A stretch of 8,062 bases of DNA, from NCBI GenBank assembly GCA_002499945.1, contig DKYP01000028.1, forward strand, positions 1-8,062, read 5' to 3'. Below, in pieces: positions 1 to 6,181 of the stretch. The position numbers were made by a program, and so were the translations under genes. The notes under the pieces are model-generated. The model had not been told where the DNA came from. It did no database searches and worked only from the letters and a program-made list of their open reading frames with translations. Every line of letters starts with the position of its first letter. Positions within the stretch are counted from its first letter, which is position 1. The DNA comes from Lachnoclostridium sp. UBA7097. GTDB lineage: Bacteria > Bacillota > Clostridia > Lachnospirales > Lachnospiraceae.

Positions 1-13
1 ACTAATCCCCATT

Positions 14-32
14 CCGCCGCTGACGCTGGCGG
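14..32. repeat. GC-rich hairpin in the left flank of the insertion sequence
   Basis: CCGCC at 14-18 pairs with GGCGG at 28-32. An inner GC/GC pair and a TGAC loop lie inside, with one bulged T at 27. It stands out against the AT-rich surroundings. It could be a REP-like element, the end of another insertion sequence, or the terminator of a gene to the left, although no T tract follows on either strand. It sits about 20-30 bases from the presumed left end of the IS110 element. Confidence 0.45.
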
Positions 33-79
33 CACAAATAGTAATGAAAAAGTGGGTGCGTCACTCCCTCTTTTGGTTG

Positions 80-85
80 TATAAT
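80..85 (+). promoter_or_regulatory. Candidate -10 box (TATAAT) in the left end of the IS110 element
   Basis: A perfect TATAAT occurs here, at the right distance to start a transcript near position 92, just before the structured noncoding region. No convincing -35 box lies 17 bases upstream in the integrated form. In IS110 elements a stronger promoter can form when the right and left ends join in the excised circle, but I could not reconstruct a good -35 from the right end either, because the junction is uncertain. Confidence 0.45.
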
Positions 86-91
86 TCTTAT

Positions 92-290
92 AGAGAAGCT
101 ACACTACAAAGCACGGAGAGGAGAGTCGTAGACTTCCTTATATGGTTCAAAACAGTACACTAATCAGTGTAAGCTGTGCCTTTCAAGCACAAATAAGTGG
201 TACTCCGAGTCCGCAACCTAAGAATTGTTTTAACTCTCGTTAAATGTGTGGCACAGCAGTCAATGGCTTCTCCTATTCTGATTGAAAGGA
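92..290 (+). ncRNA. Candidate bridge RNA of the IS110 element
   Basis: The stretch between the TATAAT box and the transposase start contains no gene but several strong helices. GGA(G)AGTC at 120-127 pairs with GACTTCC at 131-137 around a GTA loop. TACACT at 156-161 pairs with AGTGTA at 166-171 around AATC, and this can extend through ACAG (152-155) with CTGT (174-177). GCTGTGCC at 173-180 pairs perfectly with GGCACAGC at 250-257, enclosing a 69-base segment that has its own GAGT/ACTC pairing (207-210 with 233-236). The last two helices share bases 174-177 and so are partly alternatives. In IS110/IS621 systems the left-end RNA has target-binding and donor-binding loops that guide the recombinase to both DNAs. 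By position the enclosed 181-249 segment would be the donor loop, but this is inference. The transcript ends are estimates. Confidence 0.5.
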
Positions 291-301
291 GTTATTAAAA
301 C

Positions 302-1564
302 ATGAAAGTTGTTTACAACACCTGCTGTGGCGTCGATGTCCATAAAAAATTTCTCGTTGCCACAATTATTAAAACTACGGATGGTGTCCAGCCTTCTTAC
401 CAGAAAAAACGCTTCTCTACGTTTAATTCTGACATCCACCATTTTAAGCAATGGCTACTTGACAATAACTGTCTTGATGTCTGCATGGAATCCACTGGCA
501 AGTACTGGGTGCCTGTCTTCAATCTTTTGGAAGATTGTATCAACGTAACCATTGCCAATCCAAAATGGGTTAAAGCCGTGAAAGGCAATAAAGATGACAC
601 AAAAGATTCCAAATGGATTGGCGACCTGTTCCGTCTTGGACTGGTCCATGGAAGTTTTATCCCTTCCAAAGAAATCCGTATTCTCAGGGAATACACCCGC
701 TACCGTTTTAAACTTATATCCTGTAAGCGGAGTGAAAAAAACCGCTTTCAGAATGCTTTTACCGTCTGCAATGTTGCTCTGGATGCTGTTGTTTCCGACA
801 TGTTTGGAAAATCAGCTTCCTCTATCACGGATTATCTGATCCATTCTGATTCCTTTGATCCTGACACCTGTAAATCTTTTCTGCAAAAATCACTGAAAAA
901 GAAAGGCGACCAGATCATTGAATCCATTGAAGGATACCAGATGACCGACTCCCAAAAGGAACGCATGGGCATAATCCATGACCACCTTGATTTTGTGAAC
1001 CAGATGATTGAAAAACTGGACACAAAACTGGATGAACTTGTTGCTCCTTATGAAAATGCGATTACTTTACTCTGCACCAATCCCGGAATCGACAGGCATT
1101 CTGCTATCACCATCTTATCCGAGATCGGCACTGACATGAAACAATTTAACTCTTCTAAGCGTCTGTGCTGCTGGGCGGGTCTAACGCCCGGCAACAATGA
1201 ATCTGCTGGTAAGAAGAAATCTGTCAGGATCACACGTGCCGGAGTTTACCTCAAACCAGCATTGGTACAGTGTGCCCATGCTGCCGTAAGATCCAAGACG
1301 AACCCTTACTACAAAAACAAGTACGAACGCATCGCCAAAAGAAGAGGTAAAAAGAGAGCCATCATTGCTATTGCAAGGATGCTTCTAACAGCAGTGTACC
1401 ATATGCTGTCCACAGGAGAAACATGGAATCCCTGCGATTTGTATAAAGTTGATATGCCACCAGAAATGCAGGAGAAACAGAAACAAAAAGCAATCAAACA
1501 GGCTTACAGATTTTTAATCTCTGTTGGCGAGCTTTCTGCTGACTCTCTTGTCCAGCAAACATAA
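302..1564 (+). CDS. IS110-family transposase (DEDD recombinase with Transposase_20 domain)
   Basis: This 420-residue protein catalyses bridge-RNA-guided recombination of its element, using a RuvC-like DEDD domain together with a C-terminal Transposase_20 domain. The N-terminal domain shows GVDVHKK with D12, MESTGKYW with E63, and DDTKDSK with D99 and D102 in the D-x-x-D spacing of the family, so the acidic set looks complete. A hydrophilic helical segment covers roughly residues 190-250. The C-terminal domain begins near residue 256 with LLCTNPGIDRHSA and contains CWAGLTPGNNESAGKKKS. The serine at about residue 301 in ESAGK is the best candidate for the catalytic serine. The length is normal. 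The start is supported by AAAGGAG at 285-291, ten bases upstream. The only plus-strand gene here, it looks less AT-rich than its neighbours, as expected for a transferred element. Confidence 0.95.
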   Translation: MKVVYNTCCGVDVHKKFLVATIIKTTDGVQPSYQKKRFSTFNSDIHHFKQWLLDNNCLDVCMESTGKYWVPVFNLLEDCINVTIANPKWVKAVKGNKDDTKDSKWIGDLFRLGLVHGSFIPSKEIRILREYTRYRFKLISCKRSEKNRFQNAFTVCNVALDAVVSDMFGKSASSITDYLIHSDSFDPDTCKSFLQKSLKKKGDQIIESIEGYQMTDSQKERMGIIHDHLDFVNQMIEKLDTKLDELVAPYENAITLLCTNPGIDRHSAITILSEIGTDMKQFNSSKRLCCWAGLTPGNNESAGKKKSVRITRAGVYLKPALVQCAHAAVRSKTNPYYKNKYERIAKRRGKKRAIIAIARMLLTAVYHMLSTGETWNPCDLYKVDMPPEMQEKQKQKAIKQAYRFLISVGELSADSLVQQT

Positions 1565-1644
1565 CATAATGGGACTTACCACTCAATCTGATATCGCCTC
1601 TCAGTCATTTTAAAAATTAAAATTTAGGATGGCTTGTTTAAGTG

Positions 1645-1880
1645 CGCCCCTCTACACACTCTCTAGTTCTTTTTTCAACCTACAACCTCCATACTATACT
1701 GCCTTTGCAAAATTAGTTCAACCCACGGACTACACCATAAATGTGCATTAATATTGCCATATAATATTGCACAACCAGTTTCACGCATACCTGTATCAAT
1801 TTATACAAATATACTGATAAAAAATGGCAATATAATGTCTTAATGAATGTTAATTATTAAATTTTTATTACATTATATGG
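1645..1880. other. AT-rich intergenic region with no recognisable gene
   Basis: This stretch separates the right end of the IS110 element from the stop codon of the GH43 gene, which converges on it from the other strand. I see no convincing small gene. It holds a bulged hairpin (1742-1773) and a distant inverted copy of ATATTGCCAT, and is otherwise unremarkable AT-rich DNA. Part of it could still belong to the insertion sequence if the true right end lies further right than I placed it. Confidence 0.5.
1742..1773 (-). terminator. Hairpin downstream of the GH43 gene, possible weak terminator
   Basis: TGTGCA at 1742-1747 pairs with TGCACA at 1768-1773. After a three-base bulge, ATATT at 1751-1755 pairs with AATAT at 1763-1767, leaving a seven-base loop. 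It lies about 110 bases beyond the GH43 stop codon on the minus strand. Only a few T residues follow on that strand, so intrinsic termination is plausible but not demonstrated. The arm ATATTGCCAT (1751-1760) also has a perfect inverted copy at 1824-1833, which could form an alternative pairing. Confidence 0.3.
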
Positions 1881-3425
1881 TTAAATCCTTTTTTGCTTCC
1901 AGTCAAGTCCACTGAATACAGCCCATTTATCTTTGTTATCTTCCCTGTTTACAGCATACATTCCCATTATGGTACCAGTAAAACCACCTGCAACTTCTGA
2001 TGAAAGATATTTTGATGCTGCTTTGCCCATAAATACCTCTGCATTTCCACATTTTGCATAAAAACTATAACTTTCATTATCAGAAACCACCCTTAAAGAA
2101 GCTGTATCTGTACCTTCTGCAAATTCCTCTTCTTTTACAACCTGCATTGCATCACCAATACAAAGCCTTAAAATAACTGATTTCTTATGTCCATTATTAT
2201 ATACAGCAAAGTCATAATGGTGTTTTTCACACAGGTAAAATGTTATGCCTGCTTCCATGGCATCACTTTGTACATCCACATTTAGTTCTGTATTAAATTC
2301 TGACTGCCGTATTCCTGCAAATGTTGGCGCACCTGTATCACACAGACTGGTTTTTATGCCTCTTAAATATAAACATCCATCTGCAAATTTATAATTTTCC
2401 TTGTTATATTCCCTTAAATGACACCATTTTAAAGAATTTATGTCCATATTATTAAATGAAACATTATAATTATTATTATGGTTTCCATTAAAACTGTTGT
2501 AATTACAGAGTCCTGCATCTATAGAAAGTTCCATTTCCTCCTGTACAGTGCCATCCACGCCTGCAGTAAACCAGCCATCTTTATCCCATTGTACAGGCAC
2601 TATAAATACTTCCCTGCCAAGATGGTGGAACGGCTGCCACATGCCAGACTGGCGGAAGCCAAGACAGAACATAAATGTATTTCCATTACCATCCTGTACA
2701 AGTTCACCATGGCCAATTCCCTGTATTATATTCTGGCTGCCCCCAAGATTGCGGTTAGTAAGTACAGGGTTATATGGATATGGTTCAAAAGGCCCGTATG
2801 GGCTTTTTGCCCTTGCGTAAGTAACCATATGTCCATATTCCGTGCCGCCTTCTGCTGCCATCAGGTAGTACCAGTCCCCAAAATGGTAAAGATGTGGCGA
2901 TTCAAGATACCTGCCGCCACTGCCCTTCCATACAGGCCTGCTTTCTGTAAGCTTTTTCCCTGTAGAAATATCAATTTCACATTGGAAAATACATCCCTTA
3001 TTATCTTCCAGGTCAATGCCGTTGCTTATAAAATAAGCTTTTCCATCTTCAAAAAACAATGACGGGTCAATACCTCCTTGCTCTACAAATACAGGTTCTG
3101 ACCATTCACCATAAATATCATCTGTGTAAACATAGAAATTCTTATGGTATGTATCATTAGTTGTTACCATATAAAAATGCCCGTTATTATAACGTATAGT
3201 TGGTGCAAATACCCCGCCTGAACTGGCTATTCCTTTTAAATCCACCTGCGTTTTTCTTGTAAGGCAGTGGCCAATCTGCTTCCAGTTAATTAAATCTTCA
3301 CTTTCAAATAATGGCACACCTGGAAAATACTCAAATGAACTGCACGCCATATAGTATTTTCCGTCTGCACTGCATACACTTGGGTCAGGATAAAACCCCC
3401 TTATAAGCGGATTATTAATTTTCAT
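1881..3425 (-). CDS. Glycoside hydrolase family 43 protein, beta-xylosidase/alpha-L-arabinofuranosidase type
   Basis: This 514-residue enzyme probably removes xylose or arabinose from imported xylo- or arabinoxylo-oligosaccharides in the cytoplasm; no signal peptide is visible. The five-bladed propeller domain covers about residues 1-305. The three GH43 catalytic acids are visible: D14 in FYPDPS (general base), D120 in GGIDPSLF (pKa modulator) and E175 in YLESPHLY (general acid). H239 in GIGHGELV and R271 in HHLGREVF match conserved active-site positions. The remaining 200 or so residues form the beta-sandwich domain (GH43_C2-like) found in xylosidases such as the Selenomonas enzyme. The architecture fits GH43 subfamilies 11/12, but the substrate cannot be fixed from sequence alone. 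AAGGGG lies eight bases before the ATG. The gene starts 42 bp after yebC ends and may be read from the same transcript; no dedicated promoter or sugar-responsive operator was recognised. Confidence 0.9.
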   Translation of the reverse strand: MKINNPLIRGFYPDPSVCSADGKYYMACSSFEYFPGVPLFESEDLINWKQIGHCLTRKTQVDLKGIASSGGVFAPTIRYNNGHFYMVTTNDTYHKNFYVYTDDIYGEWSEPVFVEQGGIDPSLFFEDGKAYFISNGIDLEDNKGCIFQCEIDISTGKKLTESRPVWKGSGGRYLESPHLYHFGDWYYLMAAEGGTEYGHMVTYARAKSPYGPFEPYPYNPVLTNRNLGGSQNIIQGIGHGELVQDGNGNTFMFCLGFRQSGMWQPFHHLGREVFIVPVQWDKDGWFTAGVDGTVQEEMELSIDAGLCNYNSFNGNHNNNYNVSFNNMDINSLKWCHLREYNKENYKFADGCLYLRGIKTSLCDTGAPTFAGIRQSEFNTELNVDVQSDAMEAGITFYLCEKHHYDFAVYNNGHKKSVILRLCIGDAMQVVKEEEFAEGTDTASLRVVSDNESYSFYAKCGNAEVFMGKAASKYLSSEVAGGFTGTIMGMYAVNREDNKDKWAVFSGLDWKQKRI

Positions 3426-3467
3426 GCCTCTAACCCCTTTTCCAAATAATTCCAGCTCCCTTATCCA

Positions 3468-4211
3468 CTACTCGTCCCAGTTATGGTACACATCCTGTAC
3501 ATCATCATCTTCATCAAGCAAGTCCAAAGTACGCTGTAACTGCCTGATATCATTTTCATCTGCCAGAGTAACATAATTCTGGGGTATCATTGTAACCTCT
3601 GCACTTGCCATTGGAAGCTTTTCTGCCTCAAGTGCTTCACGCACAGCACTAAAATCACCAGGGGATGTAATTATTTCATATGAATCCTCTTCTTCTGAAA
3701 AATCCTCTGCCCCGGCATCAAGTGCAAGCATCATTATATCATCTGCTTCCATCTCTATATTATTATCGTCCATTTCTTCCTTTGAGATTATAATCTGTCC
3801 TTTTTCATCAAACATATATGACACACATCCCTGTGTACCTACACTCCCACTTCCTTTTGTAAAAGCATTACGGACATTGCTTGCTGTACGGTTCTTATTA
3901 TCGGTAAGGGCTTTCACTATAATGGCTGTGCCACTTGGCCCGTACCCTTCATATGTAACCGATTCATAATTAACGTTGCCAGCATCACCAGCAGCTTTTT
4001 TAATACCACGCTCAATGGTATCATTTGGCATATTATTTGCCTTTGCCTTTGCAATAACATCACGCAGCCTGCTGTTATTCTCAGGGTCAGCGCCGCCTTC
4101 TTTAACTGCAACTGCTATTTCCCTTCCTATAATAGTAAAAATCTTACCTTTCTTAGCATCATTTTTCTCTTTCTTATGCTTTATATTTGCAAATTTTGAA
4201 TGTCCTGACAT
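3468..4211 (-). CDS. yebC: YebC/PmpR (TACO1-like) family protein
   Basis: This is a 247-residue member of the universal YebC family, at full normal length. The diagnostic N-terminus MSGHSKFANIKHKK is present, followed by GREIAVAVKEGGADPENN and AKANNMPNDTIERGIKKAAG. The family was long annotated as a transcriptional regulator. The mitochondrial homologue TACO1 and work on bacterial members point to a role in translation, helping ribosomes through difficult sequences such as proline runs. Which role applies here cannot be told from the sequence. The C-terminal half is strongly acidic (EADD, DFSEEEDS, DLLDEDDDVQDV), as in other members. AAGGAAG at 4220-4226, eight bases from the ATG, fixes the start. 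It sits upstream of and close to the GH43 gene, and is separated from abrB by about 500 bp, so it probably has its own promoter. Confidence 0.95.
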   Translation of the reverse strand: MSGHSKFANIKHKKEKNDAKKGKIFTIIGREIAVAVKEGGADPENNSRLRDVIAKAKANNMPNDTIERGIKKAAGDAGNVNYESVTYEGYGPSGTAIIVKALTDNKNRTASNVRNAFTKGSGSVGTQGCVSYMFDEKGQIIISKEEMDDNNIEMEADDIMMLALDAGAEDFSEEEDSYEIITSPGDFSAVREALEAEKLPMASAEVTMIPQNYVTLADENDIRQLQRTLDLLDEDDDVQDVYHNWDE

Positions 4212-4361
4212 TTATTTATCTTCCTTTCATAAAATATTCTTAAATTGCCTGTCTTATATACCTTACCACGTTTTTTAGATATTGTCTATCCGGAAAAAAC
4301 AAGATAAAAATATTACTTATTACCAGGCATGTATCTTCCCGCTTCCCTTCCTTTTCTTTCC

Positions 4362-4367
4362 ATTATA
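4362..4367 (-). promoter_or_regulatory. Possible -10 box (TATAAT) upstream of yebC
   Basis: On the minus strand this reads TATAAT within GGTATAATGG, about 150 bases before the yebC start codon. No good -35 hexamer lies at 16-18 bases; the upstream DNA is AT-rich with only weak TTTATA or TTTGTT matches. A promoter for yebC is expected in this region because the upstream gene ends some 500 bases away. The exact site is a guess. Confidence 0.3.
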
Positions 4368-4501
4368 CCATCCATAACAAACAAATATATAAACTGCAAA
4401 TAAACTTTTCCTAAACACATACGTATTACTTATATATAATTGCAAGGGATATTTTACAAAAATAGTATGCATTTATTTATACCCCTGTCGTTTTTTATTT
4501 C

Positions 4502-4760
4502 TTATATAACATGGGGAAATATTTTTACGAAACAAACGCAAATTTGAGTTTCCCCATTTTTTAGAGGAAACTCAAAAACCGGACTTAAATATTTACATAC
4601 CTCTCTATAAATTCTGCTGGTGTCAGTTTCATTCAACGTATCTGGTGTATACATATACTCATTAATCCATCTTAGCAAGTAATGTATCTATGGCATCAGA
4701 TTTACCAGCAAACCAACCATTACCCGCAATTATTTCACCATTCTTTCCTTTTGGATTTGT
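4502..4760 (-). pseudogene. Possible decayed coding region with protein-like fragments in shifted frames
   Basis: Reading away from the AbrB-type gene on the minus strand, one frame (4760 down to 4662) is open without a start codon and gives protein-like sequence including GNGWFAGKSDAIDTLLAKMD before a stop. A second frame (4654 down to 4502) encodes a 50-residue peptide beginning MYTPDTLNETD. A third (4632 down to 4585) begins MKLTPAEFIERYV and stops after 15 residues. None has a ribosome binding site. The order and composition suggest one or two former genes broken by small insertions or deletions. Short open frames are common by chance, and the second overlaps the hairpin at 4543-4576, so confidence is low. 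I do not recognise a family. Confidence 0.3.
4543..4576 (-). terminator. Hairpin, candidate terminator of the ftsY-to-abrB gene cluster
   Basis: TTTGAGTTTCC at 4543-4553 and GGAAACTCAAA at 4566-4576 form a perfect 11-bp stem with a 12-base loop. It lies about 155 bases beyond the AbrB-type gene's stop codon on the minus strand, where T-rich DNA (TTTGCGTTTGTTT) follows. On the plus strand no T tract follows. It may end transcription of the cluster. The GC content is low and the T run is interrupted, so termination would be weak. Confidence 0.35.
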
Positions 4761-4987
4761 TTAACCATTGCCATAACATCTTCTTCTGTTTCTAAACCAA
4801 GCTTCTCTGCTTCTCCTGCAAATACAGCCTGTGCCTCTCTCAATGCTTCCATAGAAGAATTTGCCAAATATATATGTCCTGCTTCTTCCCAAAAAAGCAC
4901 CTTGCTTCCTTCTTTAATCCCTAACTTTTTCCTAATCTCTATTGGTATTGTAATCTGTCCTTTTGACGTAACTTTTGCAAATTCCAT
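4730..4987 (-). CDS. AbrB/MazE/SpoVT-family DNA-binding protein
   Basis: This 85-residue protein has the swapped-hairpin AbrB fold in residues 1-45: the signature VTSKGQITIPIEIRKKLGIKEG, here at residues 6-27, then KVLFWEEAGHIYL. Such proteins dimerise and bind DNA, either as transition-state type regulators or as antitoxins that repress their own operons. A helical, acidic C-terminal tail (about residues 46-85) would be the place to bind a partner. No PIN, MazF or other known toxin gene follows; the downstream DNA looks decayed. AAAGGAAG lies about ten bases before the ATG. It starts 61 bp after the 190-residue gene and points the same way, so the two may be cotranscribed. Whether it is an antitoxin for that protein or a stand-alone regulator cannot be decided here. 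Confidence 0.88.
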   Translation of the reverse strand: MEFAKVTSKGQITIPIEIRKKLGIKEGSKVLFWEEAGHIYLANSSMEALREAQAVFAGEAEKLGLETEEDVMAMVKQIQKERMVK

Positions 4988-5048
4988 GCAATAACGTCTT
5001 CCTTTCCTATTTTTCTCATATTTTCCAGATATGGAACGCTAACTTATT

Positions 5049-5621
5049 TTAATGGCAGTTTGTAATATATCTTTTCCACACCTCTGGAAATTTCTTTTTT
5101 ATAAAACATGCATAAGAACAATCCGGAGTACTTGACATATTTTTTTCTTCCAAATAGTTTATAATGCTTGAATACCACCATTCTAACTGTTCTGGTGTCT
5201 TATCTTTAAAATAACCCACTTTCATTTTCCCTTGCCTGGTATACCCCATAAACAAATTATATGCATTATCTACCCTGGTACATTTCTTTACTTTGACAGG
5301 TTCTGTTGCCAGCCTTGCACATGGAATGTTTTTAAATGGTATAATCTGGCTTTCTTCTGCATCAATTTCATATATATACCCGCTAATTCCCTCAGATACT
5401 TCTTTTAAAGCATATGGATACAATTCATGGTATACTGGTATTGCACTGTTATTCTCAAATCCATAAGGAAACCAGTAATATGGTCTTTCCACAACATTGC
5501 ACAAATAAAATGCAGCTATTACATCAATGGTTGCCATATATACATATGGGCGGTCATGGTCTGCCAGCCTTGGTTCTAATATTTTTATATTACCTGTGCT
5601 GCTGCCGTGATATAATTTCAT
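5049..5621 (-). CDS. Conserved-looking hypothetical protein with an ADP-ribosyltransferase-like N-terminal motif
   Basis: I do not recognise a named family for this 190-residue protein. Its N-terminus reads KLYHGSSTGNIKILEPRLADHD, then RPYVYMATIDVIAAFYL. A Y-H-G-S strand followed by a strand ending in Y-x-A-T and a helix is the pattern of ADP-ribosyltransferase-fold proteins such as rifampin ADP-ribosyltransferase and KptA/Tpt1, where the histidine contacts NAD. The glutamate usual later in some of these enzymes cannot be assigned. The rest is rich in aromatic residues (ERPYYWFPYGF, GYIYEID, QLEWWYSSI), with no signal peptide or membrane segment. AGGAG sits seven bases before the ATG. It lies 33 bp after the 174-residue gene and 61 bp before the AbrB-type gene. 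The ART assignment is an inference from the motif. Confidence 0.75.
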   Translation of the reverse strand: MKLYHGSSTGNIKILEPRLADHDRPYVYMATIDVIAAFYLCNVVERPYYWFPYGFENNSAIPVYHELYPYALKEVSEGISGYIYEIDAEESQIIPFKNIPCARLATEPVKVKKCTRVDNAYNLFMGYTRQGKMKVGYFKDKTPEQLEWWYSSIINYLEEKNMSSTPDCSYACFIKKKFPEVWKRYITNCH

Positions 5622-5654
5622 ATATCCTCTCCTCTTTGCAGTTTGTATGGAATT

Positions 5655-6179
5655 TTAAATATATTCCTTTAATCCCTTTCCAGATATATTAATTAAATCC
5701 TGTATTATTTTTCTTATTTTTTTAGTATTTATAATCCGTACCACAATATCTTCAAATTCTTGTTTTGTTTCTATTTCATAGACATAACCAGAATTTTCTT
5801 TATCATTTAATTCATCTGCTATCCCCTGTTCTAATACTATCTTTACCGGGTATCCTGTTATACCATATTCCAGAAACATAATTCTGTATTTATAGTTTTT
5901 AATCTGTGGGGCTGAAATAAAAAATTCATATCTTAAAACTGCCTTGTCCCCCACTTCCCCCAATTCATCCTGGATATTTACTTTAAGCATATTATTTAAA
6001 CCAGTATCAATAGACAGCATACTATATGACTCAATCTGTCCATCAAATTTTTTAACATTACCCTGTACAAATGACTTTGTAATATTATTTAATTGTTTGC
6101 AAATATCCTCCAATATTAAATCTGGCGTTTCAAAATTTTCATTATTAAATTCATATTCTGTATTTAAATTATAAGACAT
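5655..6179 (-). CDS. Hypothetical protein of unknown function
   Basis: This protein of about 174 residues is not recognised. It is soluble-looking, acidic to neutral, with no signal peptide or hydrophobic segment. The first third is Asn/Glu-rich (YNLNTEYEFNNENFETPD). The middle has alternating beta-like stretches such as DKAVLRYEFFIS and YRIMFLEYGITGYPVKIVL. The C-terminus is helical and lysine-rich (NTKKIRKIIQDLINISGKG). I chose the second of two nearby ATGs (6177-6179), because AAGGAG then lies eight bases upstream. The first ATG at 6183-6185 is only two bases from it and would overlap the stop of the preceding nuclease-like gene as ATGA. Either way the two genes are essentially contiguous, implying one transcript and probably translational coupling. 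Confidence 0.75.
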   Translation of the reverse strand: MSYNLNTEYEFNNENFETPDLILEDICKQLNNITKSFVQGNVKKFDGQIESYSMLSIDTGLNNMLKVNIQDELGEVGDKAVLRYEFFISAPQIKNYKYRIMFLEYGITGYPVKIVLEQGIADELNDKENSGYVYEIETKQEFEDIVVRIINTKKIRKIIQDLINISGKGLKEYI

Positions 6180-6181
6180 AA

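Larger units (their letters stand above)
50..1644 (+). mobile_element. IS110-family insertion sequence, apparently complete; ends approximate
   Basis: The element consists of a full-length IS110-type recombinase gene preceded by roughly 250 bases of structured noncoding DNA and followed by a short tail. A long 5' noncoding end is the arrangement of the IS110 group, whose bridge RNA is encoded in the left end, rather than of IS1111, where it lies on the right. These elements usually lack terminal inverted repeats and target duplications, so the ends cannot be read directly. I placed them at a short shared AAGTG, present at 50-54 and again at 1640-1644. The real junctions could differ by tens of bases. 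The open recombinase frame suggests a recent or active copy. Confidence 0.7.
4212..4729. other. Long intergenic region between yebC and the AbrB-type gene
   Basis: This stretch of about 500 bases holds no intact gene that I recognise. The part near yebC carries its ribosome binding site and a possible -10 box. The middle has two overlapping inverted repeats (4511-4576). The part next to the AbrB gene contains short minus-strand open stretches with protein-like composition that change frame, suggesting a decayed gene. Confidence 0.6.

Noticed and set aside
50..1660. Terminal inverted repeats at the ends of the IS110 element
   Set aside because: GGGTGCGTCACT on the left and the reverse complement of AGTGCGCCCC on the right are only loosely similar and need gaps. 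IS110-group elements normally lack such repeats.
2478..3062. A 194-residue open frame on the plus strand
   Set aside because: It lies wholly antisense within the GH43 gene, has no family resemblance, and is Lys/Tyr/Cys-rich in the manner of shadow frames. The opposite strand carries clear catalytic motifs.
3976..4278. A 100-residue open frame on the plus strand over the yebC start
   Set aside because: It is antisense to the well-supported yebC gene, with no ribosome binding site or recognisable family. It is a shadow of the opposite strand.
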